The notes: a model not told the origin generated them from the letters alone. A DNA stretch of 64,000 nucleotides from Nocardioides lianchengensis (GCF_900101465.1 NZ_FMZM01000010.1:62001-126000), one strand, 5' to 3'; shown: positions 24,869 through 35,597, counted from the first letter of the stretch. A program made the numbers and translations.

Positions 24869-26196
24869 GTCGTCGCCCCCGTCTCCCGCGGCGACCGCAC
24901 GGCGAGCCCGGCGCCGAGAGCCACCAGCAGCCAGAGCGGGAGGAAGTACTGCTCGGTGACGAAGGTGGCGGCGGCCGCCGTACCGGCGAGGGCGGAGCAG
25001 ACCGCGCCGGCGAGCGGGTCGCGCTCGCGCCGCCAGGTCAGCAGGGCGGCCAGGAAGCCGGTGACCAGGACGGCGAGGAAGGCGAGCAGCCCGAGCAGGC
25101 CGAGCTCGCTGGACGTCTCCAGATAGGTGTTGTGGGCGACGTCGAGCCGGTGGTTGACGTCGTCGGGCAGCCGGTCGAGGTAGTCGCCGTGGGAGAGCTG
25201 GAAGGCACCGGGACCGAGCCCGAGCACCGGGTTCTCGAGCGTCATCCGGCCCGCGGACTCCCAGAGGTCGAGCCGCTCGGAGACGTTCTGGTCGGCGACG
25301 TGCTCCTTCTGGTCGAGGCTGGTCGCGACCAGGCCGGGGACGGCGACCAGGCTCAGCGCGACCAGCAGGCCGAGCAGCGTGGTCAGCCCGGCCAGCGCGC
25401 GCAGCGAGAGCTGCCCGAGCACGACGGCGACGAGCAGGGCCACCCCGGCGCCGACCAGGGCGCCGCGCGAGAGGGTGCCGAGCAGGGCGAGCAGGAGCAG
25501 CGCGGTCGCGACGCCGTACGGCCAGCGCGTGGTGGCGCGCGACCGCAGGCCGAGGGCGAGCGGGAGCGCGGCCAGCAGGAAGAAGGCCAGGTCGTTGGGG
25601 TCGCCGAGCGGGCCGACGACCCGCCGCTCGTCGGCGAGCAGGTAGGTCAGCAGGCCGCACAGCGCGGCCGCGGTGCAGGACCAGACGTAGGCCCGGGCCA
25701 GCCGGGCCGGGCTGACGAGCGCCGGCAGGCAGTCGAGGAGGACGGCGACGACGGCGAGGAAGCCGGCCCAGCGCAGCAGGACGGCGAGGCCCGCGGTCCC
25801 GTTGGTGTGCGCGACCGTCGCCGCGAGCAGCACGACGAGCAGGCCGAGCACGGACAGCAGCACCGGAGCGTGCACGGCCCCCGGCAGCGGCCCGCGGCAG
25901 CGGCGCAGCAGCCACGCCGCGACCAGCAGCACGGCCAGCACCTTGACCACGCGCCCGTCGATCACGTGGAGGTAGTCCTCGAACACCGCCGAGGCCACCA
26001 CGGCCAGGGCCGCCCACTCGACGTGCAGCAGCAGGGCGGTGCCGACGACGGCGGCCGCCAGGCCGCCCACCACCAGGACCGGCTGCACGCCCGCGGCGAA
26101 GCCGAGCAGCGCGGCCAGCCCGACGACGAGGACGACCGGGCCCCGGCTGCGCGAGCCGGAGCCGGTGGTCTCCTCGACCACGGCCAGGGAGGTCAC
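24865..26196 (-). CDS. O-antigen ligase / Wzy-like polymerase membrane protein
   Basis: The 443-residue protein has about eleven hydrophobic helices and the PF04932-type periplasmic region with NPVLGLGPGAFQLSHG and HNTYLETSSELGLLGL near residues 330-365. In this locus, which has a flippase, a chain-length protein and an initiating transferase, it is best read as the Wzy polymerase that links lipid-borne repeat units outside the membrane; an O-antigen ligase proper is unlikely in a Gram-positive cell. The GTG at 26196 overlaps the deacetylase stop. Confidence 0.85.
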   Translation of the reverse strand: MTSLAVVEETTGSGSRSRGPVVLVVGLAALLGFAAGVQPVLVVGGLAAAVVGTALLLHVEWAALAVVASAVFEDYLHVIDGRVVKVLAVLLVAAWLLRRCRGPLPGAVHAPVLLSVLGLLVVLLAATVAHTNGTAGLAVLLRWAGFLAVVAVLLDCLPALVSPARLARAYVWSCTAAALCGLLTYLLADERRVVGPLGDPNDLAFFLLAALPLALGLRSRATTRWPYGVATALLLLALLGTLSRGALVGAGVALLVAVVLGQLSLRALAGLTTLLGLLVALSLVAVPGLVATSLDQKEHVADQNVSERLDLWESAGRMTLENPVLGLGPGAFQLSHGDYLDRLPDDVNHRLDVAHNTYLETSSELGLLGLLAFLAVLVTGFLAALLTWRRERDPLAGAVCSALAGTAAAATFVTEQYFLPLWLLVALGAGLAVRSPRETGATT

Positions 26197-27008
26197 GCGG
26201 GCCCCCGGCGGCGCCAGGTGTCGAGCGGGCGCAGGTAGGTGTAGGCGCCGTCGAGGATCAGCCGCAGGTCGGCCGCCGCGGCCGGCACGAACGACCGGCG
26301 CAGCTCCAGCGGGTGGGTGCGGGCGGTGTTGGTGCCGCGGTCGACGGTGATGCCCGTGGTGTAGCCGGCCCGCTCGGCCGCAGCACGGACCGCGCCCGAC
26401 CAGCCTCCCGTCGGGTAGGCGACCGCGCGCACGGGCCGCCCGAGCAGGTCCTCCAGCCGGGTGCGCGACTCCCCCAGCTCGTGCTCCAGCAGGGCCGGGT
26501 CCAGGCCCGGCAGCCACGGGTGGGTGACCGTGTGCGAGCCGAGCGCGAGCCCCTGGCCCGCGGCCTCCACGAGCTCGTCGGCGGTGGCCAGCCGGATCCG
26601 GTCCGGCTCCCGCTCGCCCTCGTCCCAGGCGAAGCGCATCGGTCCGACCAGGCTGCCCGTGACCACGAAGAGGGTGGCGTCCAGGCCGCGCTCCTTCAGC
26701 AGCGGCCAGGCCGTCTCGACCACGCTGGCGTAGCCGTCGTCGAAGGTCAGCGCGACGGCCCGCGGGGGCAGCGTCCCGGCCTGGAGCCGGGCGACGGCCG
26801 ACTCCAGCGGCAGCACCTGCGCGTCCACCTTCTCCAGCACGTCGAGGTGGGCGCGGAAGTCGTCGACCCCCGTCGAGAGCCCGTCGGTACGACGGCCGTC
26901 GACCCGGTGCCAGCCGATCACGGTCAGGCCGTGCTGGCGGCGCAGCCGCCGACCGGTCCGGGCCAGCGGTCGCAGGGTCCGGGCGATCGCCCGGGTGGGA
27001 GCCTTCAC
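26193..27008 (-). CDS. Polysaccharide deacetylase family protein
   Basis: The 271-residue protein has a NodB-homology fold: ALTFDDGYASVV (about residue 90) with the catalytic base and metal-binding Asp, GSHTVTHPWL (about 160) with the H-x3-H metal ligands, and VRAVAYPTGGWS (about 195). Such enzymes remove N-acetyl or O-acetyl groups from glycans. No signal peptide is evident; the Arg-rich start (ARTLRPLARTGRRLRRQHG) suggests a cytoplasmic or membrane-surface location, so it may act on lipid-linked intermediates. The GTG at 27008 overlaps the stop of the flippase-fusion gene (GTGA). Confidence 0.9.
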   Translation of the reverse strand: MKAPTRAIARTLRPLARTGRRLRRQHGLTVIGWHRVDGRRTDGLSTGVDDFRAHLDVLEKVDAQVLPLESAVARLQAGTLPPRAVALTFDDGYASVVETAWPLLKERGLDATLFVVTGSLVGPMRFAWDEGEREPDRIRLATADELVEAAGQGLALGSHTVTHPWLPGLDPALLEHELGESRTRLEDLLGRPVRAVAYPTGGWSGAVRAAAERAGYTTGITVDRGTNTARTHPLELRRSFVPAAAADLRLILDGAYTYLRPLDTWRRRGPA

Positions 27009-29755
27009 GACGTCCTCCTGATGAGCCGGGCCGCGGCGAGCAGGTGCTGGCGGTCGAGCAGCCAGACCGGGACGGCGTACGCCGCGGCGCCGAGCAGCGC
27101 GAGCCCGACCAGGCTGCCGACGCTCGGGCCGTCGAGGGCGAGCAGGGTCCGGGCGGCGAGCACCACCACGACCATCGCCACGACGCCCGCGGCGGCGGGA
27201 CGGAGCGCCCGGCCCAGGGCCCGCAGCGAGAAGCCGCGCACCAGGACCCGGGCCAGCGTGACGGCGAGCAGCGCGACGCACCCGGCGACCGCGAGCTGGG
27301 TGACCGCGACCGGGACCACGCCGTGGTGCGCCACCACCGACAGGCTGGCGACGAGCAGCAGCAGGTGGCACAGCCGCACGGTCATCGTCACGGCGGGCCG
27401 TCCCGACGCGTTGAGGGTCACCTGCACCAGCTGACCGACGCTGAGCAGCACGGCGTACCCGGCGAGCCAGGCGACGACGGGCACGCCCGGCTCCCACTTC
27501 TCGCCGAGCAGGGTGAGGTGGTCGGCCAGCAGCGCGACGCCCGCACAGAGCGGCAGCACCAGGGTCAGCGTCGCCGTCATCACCACGGTCGCGGCCTCAC
27601 CCAGCCGCCGCCCGCGCATCCGGCACAGGTAGGGGAACGCGGCTCCGGTGATGACCACGACGATCATCAGGTACGGCATGAACGAGAGCCGGAAGGCCAG
27701 CGAGTACTGGCCGAGCGCGACCGGGCCGAGCACCGCGGAGACGATGAGATAGTCGACGTTGAGCTGGACCAGCTCCAGCAGGTTCGCGCCGGCGTACGGA
27801 CCGCCGTAGGTCAGCAGGCCGCGGGCGTCCTCGCGGTTCCAGCCCGGCAGCACCGGCGGGTGCACGCACCACGACAGCAGCAGGGTGAGGACGGCCTGGA
27901 CGACCTGACCCGCGACCAGCGCCATCACGCCGCTGCCGCCGGCGACCAGGGCGATGGCGACGACCGCGCCGACGACCGAGGAGACCGTGTCCGGGACGAT
28001 CCGCCGCAGGAACAGCAGGCGCCGGCGCAGCAGCTCGTTGGTGACGGCGGCGACGGCCAGGCAGGGCAGGACGGCGGTCAGGCCACGGATCACCGGGGCG
28101 CCGTCGGCCGCGCCGAGGGTGCGGGCGAGCCAGGGCGCTGCGGCCCACAGCAGCCCCGCGAGCGCGATCCCCATGCCGGCGCCGATCGTGACCGCCGTGC
28201 GCGCGGCGCGCTCGACGTCACCGCGCCAGTAGACGAGCGCGCTCGCCGTCCCGAGGCTGGTGACGACCGCCGAGGCGTTCGCGACCAGGGTGCCGAGCGC
28301 GACCAGGCCCAGGGCCTCCGGGGCGAGCAGGGCCGCGAGGGCCAGCAGCACCACCGTCTGGGACGTCTTGACCACGATGCCGTTGGTGGCCAGCCACAGC
28401 GCGCCGCGGGCGGTCCGCGCCGCGGCCAGCCCCTCGGTCCCGGTGGTCGGGACGGCCACGGGTGTCTCCAGACCGGTGCGCGCGGCGCTGAGGTGGGCGG
28501 CCAGCTCGTGGGGCGGAAGGTCGTGCTCGGACCGGTTGCGCAGGTAGAGCACCACCGCGGCCAGCACCAGGGCCCGGCGCTCGGCGCGGTCCCACCCGGT
28601 CCACGGCCGGCCCGCCACCTCGGCGTCGCCGAGCAGGTCGACCTCGTCGACCAGCCGGAACAGCTCGGTGGTGACGTTGCGCCCCGGCTCCCCCGCCTCG
28701 CGCAGCGCCGGACGGAGCACCCGGTCCAGGCCCAGCGGTGCGTCCGCCGAGGCGTTGTCCCAGTCGATGACGACCCGCCGGTCACCGTCGGCGAGCACGT
28801 TGCCGGACCACAGGTCGCCGTGGCACCAGGCCGTCGGGACGCCTCGCTCCAGCACCGCCAGCTGCTCGGCCCAGGCCGCCCGCACCTCGAGCGGGACGAC
28901 GTGCGCGCGCTCGCACCAGTCCGCAGCCCAGCCCGGCCCGGTCTCACCGGTCGGCCGGGCGGCCAGCGCGTCGACGACCGCCTCCGCGCCGTCGGCCTGC
29001 GACTCGGCGGTCGGCCACGGCCACCCGCCGGTCGAGCGGCGTCGCGGCACCCACTCCACCGCGACCCACGGAAGGCCGCGGACCGTGCCGGAGGCGAGCG
29101 TGGCGGGCAGCAGCGGCGCCAGCTCCGGCACGTCGGCGAGCACGGCCCGCGACGGGTCGGGATCGCGGTCGGGATGCACGATCGACAGCCGTACGGCGAC
29201 GTCGCCGTCCGCGGTGCGCACGCGCAGGACCGTGTGGCCGGCGGTCACCACACCGACCAGTCGGCCGGGGACACCGGTGGCGTGCTCGAGCTGGGCGAGC
29301 ACCTCGTCGGCGAGCGTCGGCCGATCCGCACCGGTGACGTCGAGGAAGCTGCCGTGCCGCCGCGCGAGGGCCAGCGCCGCGCGCCGTCGTACCCACGCGG
29401 CGGGATCGGCGACGCCCGAGACCGGCCAGCCCCGGCGCCAGACGAGCTCGGGCCGGTCGGCCGCCGGGTAGACGGCGTGCTGCCCGTGCGGTCCGAGCAC
29501 GGCGACCGTCCCGCCCGGCGCGACCCGGTGGCGCAGCGCCTCGACGTCGTGGCCGGCCGCCTCGACGACGAGCAGCGTCCAGCCGTCGGCCGGGGCCTCG
29601 TCGAGGGTGGTCGCCTCCGGCAGCGCGGCCGCGAGGTGCGGCCGCAGGACCTCGCCGACGGCGAGCACCGGGACCGGCCCCGGCTCGGCCGGCAGCAGGA
29701 CGCGGACAGCGGCCAGCCGGTCGCCGACCGTCCAGTGCGGCAGCGTCCGGGTCAT
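27005..29755 (-). CDS. Fusion of a phosphotransferase (kinase-like) domain with a Wzx-like flippase
   Basis: The 916-residue protein has three parts. Residues 1-125 resemble a worn methyltransferase-like Rossmann fold (VAPGGTVAVLGPHG). Residues about 145-400 form an aminoglycoside-phosphotransferase-type kinase with CHGDLWSGNVL (about 308) and VIDWDNASADAPLG, so the catalytic Asp, Asn and metal-binding Asp are kept. Residues about 450-916 form a MOP-superfamily flippase with 12-14 helices (NGIVVKTSQTVVLL, GPYAGANLLELVQLNVDYLI), the likely exporter of lipid-linked repeats. The ATG at 29755 gives the clear beginning of the first domain. It heads the coupled gene series. Confidence 0.88.
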   Translation of the reverse strand: MTRTLPHWTVGDRLAAVRVLLPAEPGPVPVLAVGEVLRPHLAAALPEATTLDEAPADGWTLLVVEAAGHDVEALRHRVAPGGTVAVLGPHGQHAVYPAADRPELVWRRGWPVSGVADPAAWVRRRAALALARRHGSFLDVTGADRPTLADEVLAQLEHATGVPGRLVGVVTAGHTVLRVRTADGDVAVRLSIVHPDRDPDPSRAVLADVPELAPLLPATLASGTVRGLPWVAVEWVPRRRSTGGWPWPTAESQADGAEAVVDALAARPTGETGPGWAADWCERAHVVPLEVRAAWAEQLAVLERGVPTAWCHGDLWSGNVLADGDRRVVIDWDNASADAPLGLDRVLRPALREAGEPGRNVTTELFRLVDEVDLLGDAEVAGRPWTGWDRAERRALVLAAVVLYLRNRSEHDLPPHELAAHLSAARTGLETPVAVPTTGTEGLAAARTARGALWLATNGIVVKTSQTVVLLALAALLAPEALGLVALGTLVANASAVVTSLGTASALVYWRGDVERAARTAVTIGAGMGIALAGLLWAAAPWLARTLGAADGAPVIRGLTAVLPCLAVAAVTNELLRRRLLFLRRIVPDTVSSVVGAVVAIALVAGGSGVMALVAGQVVQAVLTLLLSWCVHPPVLPGWNREDARGLLTYGGPYAGANLLELVQLNVDYLIVSAVLGPVALGQYSLAFRLSFMPYLMIVVVITGAAFPYLCRMRGRRLGEAATVVMTATLTLVLPLCAGVALLADHLTLLGEKWEPGVPVVAWLAGYAVLLSVGQLVQVTLNASGRPAVTMTVRLCHLLLLVASLSVVAHHGVVPVAVTQLAVAGCVALLAVTLARVLVRGFSLRALGRALRPAAAGVVAMVVVVLAARTLLALDGPSVGSLVGLALLGAAAYAVPVWLLDRQHLLAAARLIRRTS

Positions 29756-29809
29756 CGTGTGCCTACCATGACGCCCGGCGCCGCGCGGCGCACGAGGACG
29801 GGGACACGG

Positions 29810-30577
29810 GTGCACACACGACGCAGGGCCGGGGCGGTGGCGCTGGCACTGACCGCGCTCGTCGCATCGCTCGCCGGATGCGCCCAGCTCACCGGCGCCG
29901 ACGCCGACGTGGCGGACCCGGCCGCGGGCACGACGGGGTCGACCGAGGTGCTGGCCACCCAGGAGTGGGGCGAGCTCGACGGCCTGGTCTCGGTGCTCGT
30001 CCGCAACGACGGCGACCGGACCCTGCGGCGGGCCACGGCCGTCGTCACCGCCGTCGACGAGCGCGGGGTGACCCTGGCGTCATCGGCGGTCCAGTCGGCA
30101 CGCGGCGACTGCTGCACGGTGCTCGACCTCCCTCCGGGAACGACGTACGGGCTGTACTTCGACACGCAGGTGGACCCGGCCGCGATCGCGGACGTCGAGG
30201 TTCGCTACCGCGACGTGTCGTGGGCCAACGACGAGACCATCTCGTCGGTCACGGCCGAGTCGGTCGGGATCCGCGGCAGCGCCGAGGGCACGGTCGTGCT
30301 CGCCGACGTGACACCCGCGGGCACGGCCGTCGACGTGGCGACCGTCCAGGCGACGCTGGCCCGGCCGGACGGGACGTTCCTCGCCGTGGTCTCCGGGCGC
30401 TGGCACTGCTTCCCCGCCGACCAGGTGCAGCGCATCGAGATGGAGCTGCTGCACCCGGTGCCCGCCGGGACCACGGTGACGGGCGTGCAGGTGCTCCCGA
30501 TCCGCCCGCCCAACGCCGCGACGGACTACGTCGACGAGGCCACGCCCGTCGCCGAGGGGTGCGCCGACGGGCCGTGA
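29810..30577 (+). CDS. Lipoprotein with FxLYD-like beta domain, function unknown
   Basis: The 255-residue protein from the GTG at 29810 starts MHTRRRAGAVALALTALVAS and has the lipobox LAGC, so it is probably a surface lipoprotein. The mature part has repeats of a beta-sandwich type (LVSVLVRNDGDRTLRRATAVVTAVDE, LDLPPGTTYGLYFD), similar to FxLYD-like domains, and ends with SGRWHCFPADQVQRIEMEL. An ATG at 29768 would add 14 residues but has no ribosome site, whereas GAGGACGGGG precedes the GTG. It is divergent from the flippase-fusion gene and may be an accessory surface protein of the polysaccharide system; that is inference from position. Confidence 0.78.
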   Translation: MHTRRRAGAVALALTALVASLAGCAQLTGADADVADPAAGTTGSTEVLATQEWGELDGLVSVLVRNDGDRTLRRATAVVTAVDERGVTLASSAVQSARGDCCTVLDLPPGTTYGLYFDTQVDPAAIADVEVRYRDVSWANDETISSVTAESVGIRGSAEGTVVLADVTPAGTAVDVATVQATLARPDGTFLAVVSGRWHCFPADQVQRIEMELLHPVPAGTTVTGVQVLPIRPPNAATDYVDEATPVAEGCADGP

Positions 30578-30582
30578 CCCGG

Positions 30583-31431
30583 TCACGTCCGGGGGGTGCG
30601 GAAGAGCCACCCGAGCGGGCGCTGGTCCGCCTCGGACTCGGGTCCGGACGGGTACGTCGGCGCCGGCGCCGGCTCGGTCGGCAGCGTCTTCACGGCGACG
30701 GTCGGCTCGGGCGTGGGCCCAGGCGCGGGCGGCGCCTCGACGGTGTCCGGCTCAGCGGCCGGGGCCTCGTCCGCGGTCGCCGAGGAACGAGCGGCCAGGT
30801 CGTCGAGGACGGCCTCGGTGCGCGCTGCACGCTCGGCCGTCTCGGCCGCCGCGGCGAGCTCGCGCGGCGACGGACCCGCCGGCGTCTCGGGCAGCCGCTC
30901 GACGGCGTCGCTGCGGACCTGGTGCAGCGAGCGCTCCATCTCGGAGACCGACCCCTCCGCCTGCTGCAGGGTGCTCCCGAGGCCGCGCACGACCGTCTCG
31001 ATGCCGGCGAGCAGCTCCTCGGCGCGCTGTCGCACCCCGTGCAGCCGCTCGCGGTTCTCGGCCTCGAGCTCGGCCAGGAACTGCTCCCGGGCCGCCTCGG
31101 CGTCGGCCCGTGCCTGTGCCCGAAGCCGGTCCGCCGACTCGCGGGCCTGGGCGAGGATGCCGTCGGCGCGCTCCCGGGCCTCGGCGGTGACCTGCTCGGC
31201 GCTGCTGCGCGCCTGCTGGGTCAGCTCGGCGGCGAGCGTCTCGGCCTCGGCGACCAGGCGCTCGGCGTCGACCCCGGCCTGGCGGCGCACCTGGGCCGCC
31301 TCGGCCAGGATCGCGTCGGCTTCCTGGCGTGCTCCGAGCGTGGCCCGGAAGGACTCCGCTCGGTCTCGTACGTCGGTGCTGTTGGTGGCGTGGTCGGACA
31401 TGGCTCCGCCCTCGTTGTTCGGCACGGACAT
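30583..31431 (-). CDS. Coiled-coil protein, DivIVA-like in pattern
   Basis: The 282-residue protein is dominated by Ala/Glu/Arg heptads from about residue 25 to 165 (EADAILAEAAQVRRQAG, AEARERADGILAQARESADRL), predicting a long coiled coil. A Pro/Ala-rich disordered tail follows, ending in PLGWLFRTPRT. There are no membrane segments or enzymatic motifs. Actinobacterial proteins of this shape (DivIVA/Wag31 relatives, Scy-like scaffolds) organise cell poles or envelope growth, but no conserved DivIVA N-terminal domain is visible. The ATG at 31431 has a strong AGGGGGG ribosome site; an internal ATG at 31401 is possible. It ends 5 nt from the convergent lipoprotein gene. Confidence 0.75.
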   Translation of the reverse strand: MSVPNNEGGAMSDHATNSTDVRDRAESFRATLGARQEADAILAEAAQVRRQAGVDAERLVAEAETLAAELTQQARSSAEQVTAEARERADGILAQARESADRLRAQARADAEAAREQFLAELEAENRERLHGVRQRAEELLAGIETVVRGLGSTLQQAEGSVSEMERSLHQVRSDAVERLPETPAGPSPRELAAAAETAERAARTEAVLDDLAARSSATADEAPAAEPDTVEAPPAPGPTPEPTVAVKTLPTEPAPAPTYPSGPESEADQRPLGWLFRTPRT

Positions 31432-31539
31432 TTCCCCCCTGGAAACGTTCGATCGCCCTAGGTGCCCGAGAAGGCGACACCCTGACGTCTGCTCGGAACC
31501 GCGATGGTGTAAACGTCAATCTCTCCTTGGCATCAGGCC

Positions 31540-31545
31540 TAGGCT
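31540..31545 (+). promoter_or_regulatory. Candidate -10 element (TAGGCT) for a leaderless GTG start
   Basis: TAGGCT lies 6 nt before the GTG of the acetyltransferase gene at 31552, with no ribosome site between, which fits leaderless transcription. Confidence 0.5.
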
Positions 31546-31551
31546 CCGGGC

Positions 31552-32580
31552 GTGGACACCCCCCGGCCCGTCGCCGCGACCCTCGTCAGCGACCTCGAGG
31601 AGGCCGGTCCGGCGTGGGACCGACTGGTCGACGAGAGCCCGGTCCCGTCCCCCTTCCTGAGGTCCTGGTGGTTGCGGTACACGTGTACCGAAACAGGTTC
31701 TTACCTGGCCTTTCACCGAACGGGCGAGGGGCTGGTCGGCGGCCTCCCGATCGCCCGGGACCGGCATCTCGGCGTGCCCCGGATCCGGTTCGGGGGCGCC
31801 GGCGTGCTGTGTCCGGACCACCTCGATCTGCTGTGCCGGGCAGGGGTGGAGAACGAGCTGAACGCACCGCTTATGACCTGGCTCACACGGCATCGGAACC
31901 TGATCGTCGACCTGAGTGGTCTGGTCCAGGGCTCGGTCCTCGGCCGGGTCCTCGGACGACCCGTCGAGGCGATCGACGTGGCGCCGTACGCCGCCCTGCC
32001 GGTCGCGCCCGCCGAGTACCTCGCCACCCGGTCGTCGGGCACCCGGCGCAGCGCCCGGCGCTCCGACCGCCGGCTGGTCGAGGCCGGGGCCCGGCACCAC
32101 CGCGTGCCGCGCGAGGGCCTCGCCACCGCCCTCGCGGACTTCCGCCGGCTGCACGAGGCCCGACCGGACCGCGCCCCCCTGCTGGCCGAGCTGCCCCGAC
32201 TGGCCCGCGCGCTCGACGCCGGCCTCGCGGCCGGCGAGGCCCGGGTCGACGTGCTGGAGACCGGTGGGCGCGCGCAGGCGGTCTCGCTGGCCTTCGTCGT
32301 GGCGGGCCGACTGAGCCTCTACCAGGTCGCCCGCTCGCTGGAGCGCGCCGACGACGGGGCCGGCACGGTCCTGCTCCACCGGGTCGTCGCGGACGCGGTG
32401 GCCGACGGCTGCCACGAGGTCGACTTCCTGCGCGGCGACGAGGGCTACAAGGACTCGCTCGCCGATGATCGGCGCAGCATCGGGCGGATCAGGTTCGCCC
32501 GCGGCGCGCTCGCTACCGGTGTCCTCGGTGCGCGGTCGCTCGCCGCGACCGCGCGCCGACGGGTCGAGCGGTCAGTGTGA
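31552..32580 (+). CDS. GNAT-fold acyltransferase, BioF2/CelD type
   Basis: The 342-residue protein is of the double-GNAT BioF2-like type found in cellulose and exopolysaccharide loci: SPFLRSWWLRY near the start, GGLPIARDRHLGVPRIRFGGAG, YLATRSSGTRRSARRSDRRL (about 160), and the acyl-CoA binding and final motif HEVDFLRGDEGYKDSL (about 290). It may acylate a sugar of the repeat unit in the cytoplasm. A patch of lower GC near 31676-31720 stands out from its surroundings. Its stop overlaps the end of the convergent cupin gene by 9 nt. Confidence 0.82.
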   Translation: MDTPRPVAATLVSDLEEAGPAWDRLVDESPVPSPFLRSWWLRYTCTETGSYLAFHRTGEGLVGGLPIARDRHLGVPRIRFGGAGVLCPDHLDLLCRAGVENELNAPLMTWLTRHRNLIVDLSGLVQGSVLGRVLGRPVEAIDVAPYAALPVAPAEYLATRSSGTRRSARRSDRRLVEAGARHHRVPREGLATALADFRRLHEARPDRAPLLAELPRLARALDAGLAAGEARVDVLETGGRAQAVSLAFVVAGRLSLYQVARSLERADDGAGTVLLHRVVADAVADGCHEVDFLRGDEGYKDSLADDRRSIGRIRFARGALATGVLGARSLAATARRRVERSV

Positions 32581-33438
32581 GGCGGAGGTGTCCGGGCGCA
32601 ACCGCCGGCGCAGCGCGGCGTACCCGCGCATGGCGCCGGCCTTCGCGCGGTCGCGCCGCGGCGCGTCGCCGTACGGACGGGGCGTCAGGCCGGTGCGTCG
32701 TACCTTCTCGTTGAGGGCCTGGACCAGCGACTCGTCCTCGTTGTCGCGGTTGAAGAACGTCACCGTGAGCGACAGCGACGTGGTGTCGCCGTTGCTCAGC
32801 CAGTGCGGGGTGTACGGCGGGATGTAGGCGCCGTCGCCGGGCCCGAGCGCGAGCTCGTCGGTCTGCTCGGGCATCGTCTCCAGCTTGCCGAAGGACGAGC
32901 CGCCCCAGTAGCGACGTACCTCGCGCTCGCGCTGCTCGTCGTCGGCGAACCGGCCGAAGCCGAGCCGGCGGCGGCCCTGCAGCTGCAGGCAGAAGCTCTG
33001 CTCGATGTCGAAGTGCGCCGAGGTCACCGACCGCGGCGAGCTCGCGAAGACGAAGCCCATCCGGCGGCGCAGGGTGCCGGCCTCCACGCCGGCCTGACGG
33101 GCGAGCTCGTCGACGATCTCGTCGACCAGCCGGTGGTACGACGCCACCCGCTCGATGTTCAGCAGGGTGAACCAGGAGTCGTTGGCCGCCAGCGAGCGGA
33201 TCTGCTCGCTGATGGCCCGGATCGCGAGCGCGTCGGCCGCGCCGTCGGCGGCGACCAGCTCCTTCTCGGCCTTCTCCGCCGAGATGGAGTCCGGGCCGAG
33301 CTGCTCGGCCAGGTCGGCGATGGCGTCGAGCTGCAGCAGCGGGTGGTCCGGCAGCCGGTGCCGCAGCGCCAGCGGCCGCCGCTCGGCCAGGTGTGCTCCG
33401 AGCAGGCCGTCGCCGTCGATCAGGGGTGCGTCGCTCAT
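32572..33438 (-). CDS. JmjC/cupin-like protein
   Basis: The 288-residue protein has a double-stranded beta-helix core with a plausible iron-binding facial triad: SAHFDIEQSFCLQLQGRRR (HxD, about residue 140) and YIPPYTPHWLSNGD (distal His, about 213). This resembles cupin_8/JmjC-type 2-oxoglutarate oxygenases, which hydroxylate proteins or small molecules. The N-terminal 110 residues are helical. It lies next to the BioF2-type acyltransferase and may modify a polysaccharide precursor or a protein; this is unproved. The C-terminal tail is Arg-rich. Confidence 0.75.
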   Translation of the reverse strand: MSDAPLIDGDGLLGAHLAERRPLALRHRLPDHPLLQLDAIADLAEQLGPDSISAEKAEKELVAADGAADALAIRAISEQIRSLAANDSWFTLLNIERVASYHRLVDEIVDELARQAGVEAGTLRRRMGFVFASSPRSVTSAHFDIEQSFCLQLQGRRRLGFGRFADDEQREREVRRYWGGSSFGKLETMPEQTDELALGPGDGAYIPPYTPHWLSNGDTTSLSLTVTFFNRDNEDESLVQALNEKVRRTGLTPRPYGDAPRRDRAKAGAMRGYAALRRRLRPDTSASH

Positions 33439-33523
33439 CGGTGGTCCTCGCGTACGGGCGGGCCCGGTCGCCCGCCGAGACGCCCGGTCACTACCCGTCC
33501 TGACGGACCGCCAACCGCACCGC

Positions 33524-35398
<1,875 letters not shown>

Positions 35399-35597
35399 GA
35401 ATGTCTCTCGTTCGAGTGCTCGGGGACCCGTCGATTCTCCCACACGGGCCCCGCGATCACGCCTTCCGCGGTCCGGGGCGGAGCACCCGGGCGAGCACGT
35501 CGCCGGGGGCCGGCAGGGCATCGGGCCGATGGCGAGGGCGAGCGCCGCACCCGACCCCTCGGGGTTCGGGAGTGGGTACGGCGGGCACCGTGAGCAC

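Noticed and set aside
24865..26196. Dedicated O-antigen ligase (WaaL)
   Set aside because: The fold fits, but the organism appears Gram-positive and the locus has Wzx- and Wzz-like partners, so Wzy polymerase is the better reading.
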